DNA of 64,000 nt from Streptomyces sp. ASQP_92 (GTDB lineage: Bacteria; Actinomycetota; Actinomycetes; Streptomycetales; Streptomycetaceae), in assembly GCF_025399895.1 (NCBI RefSeq), contig NZ_JAODUA010000003.1, forward strand, positions 538,846-602,845, given 5' to 3'. The number at the start of each line of letters is the position of its first letter. Position 1 is the stretch's first letter. The notes beneath the pieces are model-generated. The model was given only the letters and a program-made list of their open reading frames with translations. It was not told where the DNA came from and did not search any database. Of this stretch, positions 25,920-35,009 are shown one piece after another. The position numbers were made by a program, and so were the translations under genes.

Positions 25920-27730
25920 ACGGACTGTCTCCTCTCGGAAGGGCCCGCCGGCCGGGGCGGCAGGCTGGACCACTGGGCGAGCAGGGGCAGCCGCCCGGCC
26001 CGCAGATCGTCCGCGCAGTCCCGGCGGCGGGTCTTGCCGCTGGTCGTGCGCGGCACCCGGTGGCGGGCGACCGCGAAGACGCTCACCGGGGCGGGCAGCG
26101 CCCGGGCGACCGCGACGCCCGCGGCCCGTACGGCGCGGGCGAGCACCTCGGGGTCCCGCTCGGCCGTCTCGACGACCACCGCGACCCCCGAACCGTCCTC
26201 CTCCAGCGGCCAGGCGGCGGCCCGCTGGTGGGCGAAGGCCTCGTGCGCGGCGCCGGCCACCGCCTCCACGTCCTGCGGGAAGTAGTTCTCGCCGCCCACC
26301 ACCAGAACGTCCTTGAGGCGGCCCGTGACGAACAGCTCGCCGCCGTCCAGGCAGCCCAGATCCCCGGTGCGTACATACGGTCCGCCCTCGGCGGAGCCGG
26401 CCGGCCGCGCCCCGAACGTCCTGGCCGATTCGGCTTCGCGGCCCCAGTACCCCTGGCAGTTCCCCGGCGCGTCCACCCAGATCTCGCCCACGGCGCCCTC
26501 CGGAAGCACCCGCCGGGTCGCCGGGTCCACGACCTCGATCCGTACGCCCGGCAGGGGCGGCCCGCAGCCGACCAGTTCGACGGCGGTGTCCAGGGAGGCG
26601 GCCGGTACGGCGGTGCCGCGCGCCAGGGCGTCCCGGTCGTAGCGGCGGACCGGCGCCTCGTACAGCGGACGCCCCAGGGTGACGCCCAGGGTGCACTCGG
26701 CGAGGCCGTACCCGGGCGAGAACACCTCCGGGCGGAAGAAGGAGGGCCGGAAGGCGTCGGCGAACGCGCGCAGTGTCCGCGCCCGCACCGGCTCGGCCCC
26801 GTTGACGGCCACCCGCCAGGTGGACAGGTCGACGCGCCTGCGCTCGGTTGGCCCGATCCGCCGCACGCACAGCTCGTACGCGAAGTCCGGCGCCGCGGCG
26901 AACACGTCCTCCTCCGCCTCGATCGCGCGCAGCCACACCAGGGGGTCGCGGACGAAGGCGGAGGGTTCCATCGTGACCGCCGCCGCTCCGGAGACCAGGG
27001 GCAGGACCACCCCGGTGCAGAGCCCCATGTCGTGGAAGAACGGCAGCCAACTCACCACCGTGGTACCGGAGTCGACCTCGCAGCGATCGCGCACGGCTTG
27101 CTGATTGGCCATCAGGCCGGCATGCCCGACGATCACTCCCCGGGGTTCGCTGGTGGACCCCGAGGTGTACTGGAGGAGCGCCACCGCCCGTGGGTCGAGG
27201 GCCGTCGGATCGGGGAGCAGATCGGGGTGCCCCGGCGCCCGCGCCACCGGGATCCACGCGAGCCCGGCCCCTTCCTCCCCCGGGAGGGCGTCCCGCGCCG
27301 ACGCCACCAGCGCCGCGACCGGCCGACAGTCCCGGCGGATCGCCCCGAGCCGGTCGGCGCCGTCCGCCGGGCGCCGCCGGGCCGCGGGCCTCAGCGGCGG
27401 TACGGGTACGGCGATGCGGCCCGCGTACAGGCAGGCCAGGAAGGCGACCGCGAAGTCGGTGCCGGGCAGCGCCGGGACGAGGACCCGGTCTCCCGCCGTG
27501 CCCACCTCGCCCAGCGCGGCGGCCGTGGCGCGGACCCGGCCGAGGAGTTCGACGGCGGTGAGCTGTTCGAGCCGTTGGCCCTCGGCGCCGAGCGCGGTGA
27601 ACACGGGGCGCGCCGCGCCACTGCCTGAGGCGCGGCGCAGCAGGGACTCCACGAGGGTTGATGGGCACGGCAGTTGGAGCCGGGGCGGTGGGGTGGGCGA
27701 AGGCGCGCTCGGCGCGAGGGTCCGGTGCAT
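25916..27730 (-). CDS. fatty acyl-AMP ligase (FAAL)
   Basis: A 604-aa adenylate-forming enzyme. The P-loop is LLQYTSGSTSEPRGV; other motifs are SWLPFFHDMGL, FSPGYGLAECTLG and YVRTGDLGCLDGGELFVTGRLKDVLVVGG. The FFHDMGL and YGLAE motifs and lack of an internal carrier domain fit FAALs, which form acyl-AMP and load it on an ACP rather than CoA. The ATG at 27730 follows GAGGAG by 7 bp. First gene of the acyl-loading operon and preceded by one of the six SARP-type operators, so it should start lipid attachment in the second cluster. Confidence 0.92.
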   Translation of the reverse strand: MHRTLAPSAPSPTPPPRLQLPCPSTLVESLLRRASGSGAARPVFTALGAEGQRLEQLTAVELLGRVRATAAALGEVGTAGDRVLVPALPGTDFAVAFLACLYAGRIAVPVPPLRPAARRRPADGADRLGAIRRDCRPVAALVASARDALPGEEGAGLAWIPVARAPGHPDLLPDPTALDPRAVALLQYTSGSTSEPRGVIVGHAGLMANQQAVRDRCEVDSGTTVVSWLPFFHDMGLCTGVVLPLVSGAAAVTMEPSAFVRDPLVWLRAIEAEEDVFAAAPDFAYELCVRRIGPTERRRVDLSTWRVAVNGAEPVRARTLRAFADAFRPSFFRPEVFSPGYGLAECTLGVTLGRPLYEAPVRRYDRDALARGTAVPAASLDTAVELVGCGPPLPGVRIEVVDPATRRVLPEGAVGEIWVDAPGNCQGYWGREAESARTFGARPAGSAEGGPYVRTGDLGCLDGGELFVTGRLKDVLVVGGENYFPQDVEAVAGAAHEAFAHQRAAAWPLEEDGSGVAVVVETAERDPEVLARAVRAAGVAVARALPAPVSVFAVARHRVPRTTSGKTRRRDCADDLRAGRLPLLAQWSSLPPRPAGPSERRQSV

Positions 27731-27813
27731 GGGTTCGCTCCTCTCGGCTGTCGCCGCTCGGGAATGCGCCGGGGCCGAGCCGGATGTCGCTGCCCGCGGC
27801 GACCCTGTTGCCG

Positions 27814-27846
27814 ATGGTGCCGCCGGGCCCTGACGGGGAGCTGACG
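27814..27846 (-). promoter_or_regulatory. SARP-type operator and -10 of the FAAL operon
   Basis: On the minus strand: CGTCAGC (27846-27840), 4 bp, CGTCAGG (27835-27829), 9 bp, CACCAT (27819-27814). The repeats are exactly 11 bp apart, and the same layout recurs at five other promoters in this window. Confidence 0.75.
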
Positions 27847-27905
27847 GCGTGGCGGGGTTCCGGTCCGGCGTCCAGCATCCAGCGGGCGGGCCGCGACGGC
27901 AATGA

Positions 27906-27946
27906 CACGGCCCCCACTACCGGGGGGAGGGGTGGTGGGGGCCGTG
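27906..27946 (-). terminator. strong hairpin terminator after sbnA
   Basis: CACGGCCCCCACTACC (27906-27921) pairs with GGTGGTGGGGGCCGTG (27931-27946) through 16 bp with one G-T wobble and a 9-nt loop. It lies downstream of sbnA and just upstream of the FAAL promoter, insulating the two operons. Confidence 0.8.
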
Positions 27947-28008
27947 ATCAACCGGCGCGCTCCGCAAGCGACCTGACGTAGCATCAGTCGAAGGGACGCC
28001 GGGCTTCG

Positions 28009-28986
28009 TCAGCCCATGCGCAGCGGGCCGAGCTCCAGTGCGTGAGCTCCGTAGATGTCGCTCACCCAGTTGCTCTGGTAGATGGAATCGAGATAGCGCT
28101 CGCCCAGGTCCGGAGAGATCGCCACCGCCGTACAGCGGCCGCCGCCGCGGTGCTCGGCCAGCCAGCCGAGCGCGCCGGAGACGACCGTCCCGGTGGAGCC
28201 ACCGAACAGGAAGCCGCCCGCGGCCAGGCGGTGCGCGACCCGGATCGTGTCGATCTCCGGCACGAGCACCACGTCGTCCACGAACGACCGGTCGAGCAGG
28301 GGTGGCCGTACGCCGGAGCCGAGGCCCGGGATCATGCGGGGCGCCGGGGGGCCGCCGAAGCTCACCGAGCCGACGGAGTCGACGGCGACCACGGTGACCG
28401 GGCGGCCCGAGTCCTTGAAGTACCGGGCGCACCCCATCAGCGTCCCCGTGGTGCCCGCCCCGACGAACAGGACGTCGAGCTCCGGGAAGCGCTCGGCGAT
28501 GGACGGCGCCGTACTGCGGTAGTGGGCCTGCCAGTTGCACGGATTGGCGTACTGGTTGAGCCACAGATGACGGTCGTCGGAGGCGCACAACTGCCGTACG
28601 TGGTCGAGTCTGGCCCCGAGGAAACCGGCCTCGGGGTCGGGCTCGGTGATGGTGTGCACCCGGGCGCCCATCGCCTCCATCAACCGCCGGGTGTTCAGAT
28701 TGCAGCGGGTGTCCGTGACGCACAGGAACTGATAGCCCCGGCTCGCCGCGATCATGCTCAGGGCGACGCCGAGGTTCCCCGACGACGACTCGACGATGAC
28801 CGAGTCCGGGGTCAGCAGCCCCTCGCGTTCGGCGTCGGCGATCATCGACCGCGCCGCCTTGAGTTTGATCGAACCGGCGAAGTTGAAGCCTTCGCACTTC
28901 AGATACAGCGGCACGTCCAGGACGGACCGCAGGTCCACATAGAGATCGTCCGTGTGGAAGTCCTCGGGTACGGAGATCACCGGCAC
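28009..28986 (-). CDS. sbnA: N-(2-amino-2-carboxyethyl)-L-glutamate synthase (SbnA-like)
   Basis: A 325-aa PLP-dependent cysteine-synthase-fold protein. The PLP lysine is in AGSIKLKAA near residue 41, the substrate loop is VESSSGNLGVALS and the phosphate cradle is GAGTTGTLMG. The SIKLK context and pairing with an ornithine-cyclodeaminase-like partner are diagnostic of SbnA. It joins O-phospho-L-serine and glutamate to ACEGA, the precursor of L-2,3-diaminopropionate. It follows sbnB by 15 bp in one operon ended by a strong hairpin. The product should be a building block of the NRPS peptide. Confidence 0.92.
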   Translation of the reverse strand: MPVISVPEDFHTDDLYVDLRSVLDVPLYLKCEGFNFAGSIKLKAARSMIADAEREGLLTPDSVIVESSSGNLGVALSMIAASRGYQFLCVTDTRCNLNTRRLMEAMGARVHTITEPDPEAGFLGARLDHVRQLCASDDRHLWLNQYANPCNWQAHYRSTAPSIAERFPELDVLFVGAGTTGTLMGCARYFKDSGRPVTVVAVDSVGSVSFGGPPAPRMIPGLGSGVRPPLLDRSFVDDVVLVPEIDTIRVAHRLAAGGFLFGGSTGTVVSGALGWLAEHRGGGRCTAVAISPDLGERYLDSIYQSNWVSDIYGAHALELGPLRMG

Positions 28987-29001
28987 TTGGGCCCCCTCAC
29001 C

Positions 29002-30060
29002 TCAGGAACGGCTGTCGGTCGCGGTCCGCCCATATCTGTCCACCTCATGGAAGAAGCCGTCCACGACGCGGAGTTCGCCCCGGGAGGCCACCTCGTCGTA
29101 CACGAACTTGCCGACCGCCAGGTCCAGCACGCCGAGCCCGAACGGCGAGAACACCACCGGGCGGTCCCCGGGGATCTCCACCTTGTCGGCCATCACCTCG
29201 GCCAGGGTTCCGGCGATGAACTCCCGTGATCCCGTGAGCTGTTCGGTCAGATGCGGCGAGGTGTCGGCCTTCAGGCAGTGCTCGATGTCGTCGACGACGT
29301 TCGTCGAGGCGAGCAGGATCTCGGGCGCCAGATCGCGCAACGAGATGTTCAGGACCACCGGGTTGTGCGCGAACCAGGCGGGCTCGTGGACGTGCGGAGC
29401 CGCCGCCACGGTCGCGAAGACCACCAGGTCCGAGGAGCGGATCAGCTCCTCGGCGCTGTCGTGCACGGTGATCCGGCCCCGCTCGCCCGAGCCCTCCAGA
29501 TACGCGCGGAAGCCGCCCGCGTACGCGGCGGCCAGGTCGTGCACCCCCACCTCGTCGAAGGTCCAGCCGGTGCCGGCGAGGTAGGTGTGGATGTGCCGGG
29601 CGATGAACCCGGTGCCGATGAAGCCGACCCTGCGCGGGCGCGGCCGCCCGCGCGAGAGCAGGTCGGCGCCGAGCGCGGCGGACGCCGCGGTGCGCGCCGC
29701 GCTGATGATCGAGCTCTCCAGGCAGGCCAGGGGATACCCCGTGGCGTGGTCGTTGAGCACCAGTACCGCGGAGGCGCGGGGGATGCCCGAGGCCACGTTC
29801 TCCGGGAAACTGGAGATCCACTTCAGCCCGTCGACCCGGTTCTCGCCGCCGATGGACGCGGGCAGCGCGATGATCCGGGCGGAGGGACGGTCGGGAAAGC
29901 GCAGGAAATACGACGGTGGGTTGACCGTGTCGCCCTCGCCGTGCAGCCGGTAGGCGGCCTTCACCAGCTCCATGGTGCGCTGCTCGTGGCCGGTCAGAAT
30001 GCCGTGGACCTGGGAGCCGGGGATCACGGCGAACGGCGGGACGGATTCTTCCTTTGTCAT
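29002..30060 (-). CDS. sbnB: 2,3-diaminopropionate synthase, ornithine-cyclodeaminase-like (SbnB)
   Basis: A 352-aa NAD-dependent mu-crystallin/OCD-family enzyme. ATG 30060 follows GGAG by 6 bp; the frame continues upstream without a better start. Rossmann motif RRVGFIGTGFIARHIHTYL sits near residue 140; GLKWISSFPENVASGIPRAS is the active-site segment. With SbnA it oxidises and hydrolyses ACEGA to L-2,3-diaminopropionate, 2-oxoglutarate and NADH. First gene of the operon, downstream of a SARP-type operator. Confidence 0.92.
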   Translation of the reverse strand: MTKEESVPPFAVIPGSQVHGILTGHEQRTMELVKAAYRLHGEGDTVNPPSYFLRFPDRPSARIIALPASIGGENRVDGLKWISSFPENVASGIPRASAVLVLNDHATGYPLACLESSIISAARTAASAALGADLLSRGRPRPRRVGFIGTGFIARHIHTYLAGTGWTFDEVGVHDLAAAYAGGFRAYLEGSGERGRITVHDSAEELIRSSDLVVFATVAAAPHVHEPAWFAHNPVVLNISLRDLAPEILLASTNVVDDIEHCLKADTSPHLTEQLTGSREFIAGTLAEVMADKVEIPGDRPVVFSPFGLGVLDLAVGKFVYDEVASRGELRVVDGFFHEVDRYGRTATDSRS

Positions 30061-30118
30061 CCAAATCTCCATTGCAGCGGGCGGGCGGAGCGATTCCCAC
30101 CCGGTAACCCCGCCTTTC

Positions 30119-30151
30119 ATGTTCCCGAACGCCGCTGACAGTGGGCTGACG
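30119..30151 (-). promoter_or_regulatory. SARP-type operator and -10 of sbnBA
   Basis: On the minus strand: CGTCAGC (30151-30145), 4 bp, TGTCAGC (30140-30134), 9 bp, GAACAT (30124-30119). Two heptamers at 11-bp spacing, as at the FAAL and mbtH promoters. The halogenase on the other strand of this 294-bp divergent region has no such repeat. Confidence 0.75.
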
Positions 30152-30354
30152 CGGCAAAGGGGGCCCGTAGCGGACCTCGGGGCCATCTGTCCATCCGGTC
30201 AGCCCCACCTGCGCCTTTCGGCCATCACTTAAGGATCTGGGCGCCGAGTTCAGCCGCCCCTAGTCTCCTTTATCGGTGGCGCCACCCAGGAAAATCAGAC
30301 ACAGGGGGCCGGAGCCACTGGCGAAACTCGTGGACTACCGAACAGGAGTCACCA

Positions 30355-31905
30355 GTGCTCAACAAAGTCGTGATCGTGGGTGGCGGAACAGCCGGATGGA
30401 TGACGGCCTCATACCTCAAGGCCGCTTTCGGGGAGCGAATAAACGTGACCCTCGTGGAGTCCGGGAACATCGGCGCGGTGGGCGTCGGCGAGGCCACCTT
30501 CAGCGACATCCGGCACTTCTTCGAGTTCCTCGGACTCAAGGAGAAGGACTGGATGCCGGCCTGCAACGCCACGTACAAACTGGCCGTCAGGTTCGAGAAC
30601 TGGCGGGAAAAGGGCCACTACTTCTACCACCCCTTCGAGCAGATGCGCTCGGTCAACGGCTTCCCGCTGACCGACTGGTGGCTCCAGCAGGGGCCGACCG
30701 ACCGGTTCGACAAGGACTGCTTCGTCATGGCCTCGGTCATCGACGCCGGACTGAGCCCGCGCCGCCTGGACGGCGCCCTCATCGACCAGCCCTTCGACGA
30801 GGGCGCGGACGAGATGCACGGCCTCACGATGTCCGAGCACCAGGGCAAGACCCAGTTCCCCTACGCCTACCAGTTCGAGGCGGCGCTGCTCGCCAAGTAC
30901 CTCACCACGTACTCGGTGGAACGCGGTGTGCGGCACATCGTCGACGACGTCCAGCAGGTCAACCTGGACGAGCGCGGCTGGATCAGCGGGGTCACCACCG
31001 CCGGGCACGGCGACATCACCGGGGACCTCTACATCGACTGCACCGGCTTCCGCGCGCTGCTCATCAACAAGGCGCTCGACGAGCCGTTCATCTCCTACCA
31101 GGACACCCTGCCCAACGACAGCGCGGTCGCCCTCCAGGTCCCGATGGACATGGAGAAGCGCGGCATCCTGCCGTGCACCACCGCCACCGCCCAGGACGCC
31201 GGCTGGATCTGGACGATTCCCCTGATGGGCCGGGTCGGCACCGGATACGTCTACGCGAAGGACTACCTCTCGCCCGAGGACGCCGAGCGCACCCTGCGCG
31301 AGTTCGTCGGGCCGGCCGCCGCCGACGTCAACGCCAACCACATCAAGATGCGCATCGGCCGCAGCAGGAATTCCTGGGTCAACAACTGTGTGGCCGTGGG
31401 CCTTTCCAGTGGATTCGTGGAGCCGCTCGAATCCACCGGCATCTTCTTCATCCACCACGCCATCGAGCAGATCGCCAAGAACTTCCCGAACGAGGACTGG
31501 AACCCGAACCAGCGCAAGCTCTACAACCGTTCCGTCTCCCATGTCATGGACGGAATACGAGAATTCCTGGTCCTGCACTACGTCGCGGCCAAACGACAGG
31601 ACACCCAGTACTGGCGCGACACCAAGACCCGGGTGATTCCCGACTCGCTCGCCGAGCGCCTGGAGATGTGGAAGACCCAGGTCCCCGACTCCGAGAGCAT
31701 TTTCCCGTACTACCACGGTCTGCCCGCCTACTCGTACATGTGCGTTCTGCTCGGAATGGGCGGAATCGAGCTGAAGCCGTCGCCCGCACTCGCCCTGTCC
31801 GACCCCTCCGCCGCCGAGCGGGAATTCGAGGCGATCCGCGACAAGACGCGACGACTGACGCAGACGCTTCCCAAGGCGTACGAATACTTCGCCCAGCATC
31901 GCTGA
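30355..31905 (+). CDS. flavin-dependent tryptophan halogenase, PyrH-like (probably 5-position)
   Basis: A 516-aa FADH2-dependent halogenase. FAD motif GGGTAGWM lies at residues 8-15 and the halogenase WxWxIP signature (WIWTIP) near residue 284. It closely follows PyrH, the tryptophan 5-halogenase of pyrroindomycin: RHFFEFLGL, YFYHPFEQMRSVNGF, VNNCVAVGLSSGFVEPLESTGIFFIHHAIEQ. The catalytic Lys is probably the one in VTLVES..EATF-adjacent sequence; I did not place it. GTG 30355 follows AGGAG by 6 bp. It likely makes 5-chloro- or bromotryptophan for the NRPS. A flavin reductase two genes downstream supplies FADH2. Confidence 0.92.
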   Translation: MLNKVVIVGGGTAGWMTASYLKAAFGERINVTLVESGNIGAVGVGEATFSDIRHFFEFLGLKEKDWMPACNATYKLAVRFENWREKGHYFYHPFEQMRSVNGFPLTDWWLQQGPTDRFDKDCFVMASVIDAGLSPRRLDGALIDQPFDEGADEMHGLTMSEHQGKTQFPYAYQFEAALLAKYLTTYSVERGVRHIVDDVQQVNLDERGWISGVTTAGHGDITGDLYIDCTGFRALLINKALDEPFISYQDTLPNDSAVALQVPMDMEKRGILPCTTATAQDAGWIWTIPLMGRVGTGYVYAKDYLSPEDAERTLREFVGPAAADVNANHIKMRIGRSRNSWVNNCVAVGLSSGFVEPLESTGIFFIHHAIEQIAKNFPNEDWNPNQRKLYNRSVSHVMDGIREFLVLHYVAAKRQDTQYWRDTKTRVIPDSLAERLEMWKTQVPDSESIFPYYHGLPAYSYMCVLLGMGGIELKPSPALALSDPSAAEREFEAIRDKTRRLTQTLPKAYEYFAQHR

Positions 31906-31927
31906 GCGGCCGACGGGGGACCGCGTC

Positions 31928-33220
31928 ATGGAATCGCTCAGGCTCCTCGGCGACGCGCCACGCGTCGCCCACGTCCTGGCGGCGCTCGCCGCCATCCTGC
32001 TCATCGCGCTGACGGGCCGGTCCCTCGCCCGGGTGCTGCGTCAGCCCGTGGTCATCGGGGAGATCGTGGTGGGCCTGCTGTCCGGGCCCGTCGTGATCGC
32101 CCTGTTCGGCCGCGACACCCTGGACGCGGCCCTGCCGGGGCCCGTGTTCGGCGTGGTCAAGCTGATCGCGCAGGCCGGTCTCGTCCTGTTCCTGGTCGGC
32201 CTCGCCCACACCCTGGGGGCCGACCCCGCCGGCCCCCGGCGCGGCGGCACGCTGTGGGTGGCGACCGGAGCGCTGGTCCCGCCGCTCGTGACGGGACTGC
32301 TCCTTGCCGGTCTGGTGCTGGCCACCGGCGACACCGCCGCACGCGGCGACGCCCCGCTGCCCGCCTTCGTGCTGATGGTCGCGGTGTCGATGTCCATCAC
32401 GGCCGTCCCCGTCATGGCCCGGATCCTCGCCGACCGGGGCATGACCCGGTCGGCGGCGGGGCAGACGGCGCTGGCCGCGGCCCTCGTCATCGACGCGGTC
32501 GGCTGGCTGCTGCTCACCCTCGCCATCAGCCTCGGCGCGGGAAGCCTCGACGGGGTGCTCCACTCGGTGCGGGCGCTCGCCTTCGGCGCGGTGTGCGCGC
32601 TGGCCGTCCGTTACGGGCTGCGGACCCGGGCCGCCCGCAGCGCCTGCGTCAAGCTGCCGCGCGCCGCGGCGGTGCTCCTCGGCGCGGTGGCCCTCGCGGT
32701 CGCGCTCGCCATGGAACACCTCGGCATGACGGCCGTCCTCGGCGCCGCCCTGGTCGGCCTGGCGGTTCCCCGGGGCACGGACGCGCCCTGGGAACGCGCG
32801 GTCACCACCGTCTCGCGGGCGGGCGGCGCGCTGGCGCCCGCCTTCTTCGTGGTCACCGGGGTCACCGTGCTCACCGGCTCGTTCGCCGACACTTCCTGGC
32901 GCCTGATCGCCGCGGCCGTCGTCCTTGGCTGCGTCGGCAAGGGGCTCGGCGGATATCTGGGGGCCCGCCGCAGCGGCCGGCCCCCCGCGACGGCACGCAG
33001 GGTCGCCGTTCTGATGAACACCCGCGGGCTCACCGAACTCATCGTGCTCCAGGCCGGGTTGAGCTCAGGGATCCTGACCGGCCCGATCGTCCTCGCCCTG
33101 ATCGTCATGGCGCTGACGACGACGGCCATGACGGGACCGCTCCTCACTCTCCTCGACCGGACAGAGCGCCGCCCCACGACCGCGACGTACGCCGTAGCCA
33201 CAGAAAGCAGGGTCCGATGA
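31928..33220 (+). CDS. cation:proton antiporter, CPA2/Kef type membrane protein
   Basis: A 430-aa integral membrane protein with about 12 hydrophobic segments. Family motifs are RQPVVIGEIVVGLLSGP near residue 38, VSMSITAVPVMARILAD, and MNTRGLTELIVLQ near the C-terminus. Such antiporters exchange Na+ or K+ for H+ and recur in antibiotic clusters, where ion homeostasis or product export is assumed. It lies between the halogenase and the flavin reductase, overlapping the latter as ATGA, so it belongs to that operon. Confidence 0.88.
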   Translation: MESLRLLGDAPRVAHVLAALAAILLIALTGRSLARVLRQPVVIGEIVVGLLSGPVVIALFGRDTLDAALPGPVFGVVKLIAQAGLVLFLVGLAHTLGADPAGPRRGGTLWVATGALVPPLVTGLLLAGLVLATGDTAARGDAPLPAFVLMVAVSMSITAVPVMARILADRGMTRSAAGQTALAAALVIDAVGWLLLTLAISLGAGSLDGVLHSVRALAFGAVCALAVRYGLRTRAARSACVKLPRAAAVLLGAVALAVALAMEHLGMTAVLGAALVGLAVPRGTDAPWERAVTTVSRAGGALAPAFFVVTGVTVLTGSFADTSWRLIAAAVVLGCVGKGLGGYLGARRSGRPPATARRVAVLMNTRGLTELIVLQAGLSSGILTGPIVLALIVMALTTTAMTGPLLTLLDRTERRPTTATYAVATESRVR

Positions 33221-33741
33221 CCGAACACACCGTCCATGTCGAAGCGGTGGCCGACCGGACCACGCCCGACCACTTCCGCGCGATGATGAGCGGCTTCCCC
33301 ACCGGCGTGGGCGTGGTCACCACCACCGGCCACGACGGGGCGCCGCGCGGCATGACCTGCTCCTCGGTGTGCAGTGTCACGCTGAAGCCGCCGACGCTCC
33401 TGGTGTGCCTGCGCCACGGCAGCCCCACCCTGGAGGCGATCCTGGAGCGGGGCACCTTCGCGGTGAACCTGCTGCACGAAGGGGCCCGGGGGACGGCCGA
33501 GTTGTTCGCCTCGGGCAACCCGGAACGCTTCCATCTGGTGCCTTGGGAGCAGGGCGCGGACTCGGGCGGACCCCATCTGGTCCAGGACGCGCACACCGTC
33601 GCCGACTGCGATGTGAGCGCCCTGCACCGCACCGGCGACCACGTCACCGTCTTCGGCGAGGCCCGGCTGATCACCCAACGGCACGCCCTGCCGCCGCTGT
33701 TGTACGGGCTGCGGCAGTTCCGCTCCTGGTCGCGGCTCTGA
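33217..33741 (+). CDS. flavin reductase, FMN/FAD-dependent partner of the halogenase
   Basis: A 174-aa flavin-reductase-like (RutF/HpaC type) protein with DHFRAMMSGFPTGVGVVTTTG, the substrate-side MTCSSVCSVTLKPPTLLVCL and ALHRTGDHVTVFGEA. It regenerates reduced flavin with NAD(P)H and should feed the tryptophan halogenase upstream. The ATG overlaps the antiporter stop (ATGA). A strong hairpin follows. Confidence 0.9.
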   Translation: MTEHTVHVEAVADRTTPDHFRAMMSGFPTGVGVVTTTGHDGAPRGMTCSSVCSVTLKPPTLLVCLRHGSPTLEAILERGTFAVNLLHEGARGTAELFASGNPERFHLVPWEQGADSGGPHLVQDAHTVADCDVSALHRTGDHVTVFGEARLITQRHALPPLLYGLRQFRSWSRL

Positions 33742-33772
33742 ACCGGGCCGCCACCGATCGCACAGCGACAAG

Positions 33773-33799
33773 AGGTCCGACCCCGCCGGGGCCGGACCT
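33773..33799. terminator. terminator between halogenase operon and ArsR gene
   Basis: AGGTCCG-A-CCCC / GGGG-C-CGGACCT with a GCC loop forms an 11-bp stem with one mismatch between convergent genes. Confidence 0.75.
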
Positions 33800-33850
33800 T
33801 CGCGTGTGGGTGACTCAAAACCGTAGAGGTGACTCGGAGGCGCGGACCCC

Positions 33851-34864
33851 TCAGGAGGCGTGCTGCACGACCGGGCGGGGGATGCCGTCCAGGGTGTGGC
33901 GCCACGCCTCGGGGACGGTGGCGCCCGAAGAGGGCCGGTCCGGCGCGGAGCGCATGGGGAGCCCGTCGAGCAGGGCGAGCCCCAGCGGGGTCACCGTGTG
34001 CAGGACGGTGTTGCGGATGCGGCGGGTGGTGATCAGGCCGGTCTGGCGCAGCACCGTGGTGTGCTGGCTCGCGCCCGCCGCCGAGATGCCGAGCCGGTGT
34101 GCCAGCTGGCTGGTCGTGCAGGTGGCCCGCAGCACCCGCAGCGCGGCGGCGCGGGTCTGGCCGACCAGCGCGCCGAGCGACTGCGCGTCGTCGTCGGGCG
34201 CGTCCCACAGGCTCGCCGCCCGCTGGGCGTCCGGCGGCGCGGCGAAGGCGAGCACCAGTTCACCGCCCTCGCTCCGGCCGCCCGTGAGCTGCGCCGGGCG
34301 GTGGTTGAGGAAGACGGACGGGGTGAGCGCGAGGCCGCGCCGGTCGAGGTAGATGTCCTCGTCGGGCCCGCCCGGGATCTCCAGGATCTGCGAGCGCCAG
34401 GTGATCCTCGGGTGCAGCGTGGCGAGCAGTGAACCGACCCCGCCCGCCATCACCACCCGGCCGCGCGCCTCGCACTCGACCTCCAGATACGCCTCGATGT
34501 GGTCCCAGTACGGTGCGATCGCCGCCTGCCACACCTCCGAGAGGCCGGCGGCCTCCCGGTAGGCCGACAACTGGGCGGCCAGCGCGTCCTGTTGGGGTGT
34601 GTCCTGCGGGGCGCGGTCCTCGGTTCCGCTCTGCTCGATGAGCCGCAACAGCACCTCGGGGTCGCCGCCGACGCCGAGCCCGCCCGAACGTAACCTCGGC
34701 CAGGCCGGCAGCCGGGTGGCGACCTGTTTGCGCCAGCGGGCGTAGGCGGGTGTGACGCCCCGGCCGAGCAGCCCGTAGGCGAAGGCCGTCTCGATCAGCG
34801 GCCCGGCGGTCGTCCTCAGCCGGGTCTTGGCTATATCGGCGGCGGTGAAGTGGATTCTCTGCAT
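33851..34864 (-). CDS. ArsR-type winged-helix transcriptional regulator with TTA codon
   Basis: A 337-aa regulator with the DNA-binding domain at the C-terminus: ALVGQTRAAALRVL, TTSQLAHRLGISAAGASQHTTVLRQTGLITTRRI, the recognition helix of an ArsR-like fold, near residues 235-290. The N-terminal ~200 residues are a ligand- or partner-binding region without recognisable motif. Codon 58 is TTA (34693-34691), so expression would depend on the bldA tRNA. It lies 145 bp downstream of the MbtH gene on the same strand. It may regulate the halogenase operon or the cluster; no operator could be assigned. Confidence 0.82.
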   Translation of the reverse strand: MQRIHFTAADIAKTRLRTTAGPLIETAFAYGLLGRGVTPAYARWRKQVATRLPAWPRLRSGGLGVGGDPEVLLRLIEQSGTEDRAPQDTPQQDALAAQLSAYREAAGLSEVWQAAIAPYWDHIEAYLEVECEARGRVVMAGGVGSLLATLHPRITWRSQILEIPGGPDEDIYLDRRGLALTPSVFLNHRPAQLTGGRSEGGELVLAFAAPPDAQRAASLWDAPDDDAQSLGALVGQTRAAALRVLRATCTTSQLAHRLGISAAGASQHTTVLRQTGLITTRRIRNTVLHTVTPLGLALLDGLPMRSAPDRPSSGATVPEAWRHTLDGIPRPVVQHAS

Positions 34865-35009
34865 AACTGCCCCCGTTAATGAGCTCGTTCGCGAAAGGAA
34901 CGGTCGGGCCGACCGGCTGGCCGGTGAGCGTCACCAAGACGTCGTCGTGCGTCGCCGGGCGCGATGGAGACCGGGCGCATCCCGCGGGTGCGGGCGAACC
35001 GGGGAGTGC

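Noticed and set aside
30197..30254. GGTCAGC and GTTCAGC upstream of the halogenase as a SARP operator
   Set aside because: They are 51 bp apart, not a multiple of 11, and no -10 sits at the expected 9 bp.
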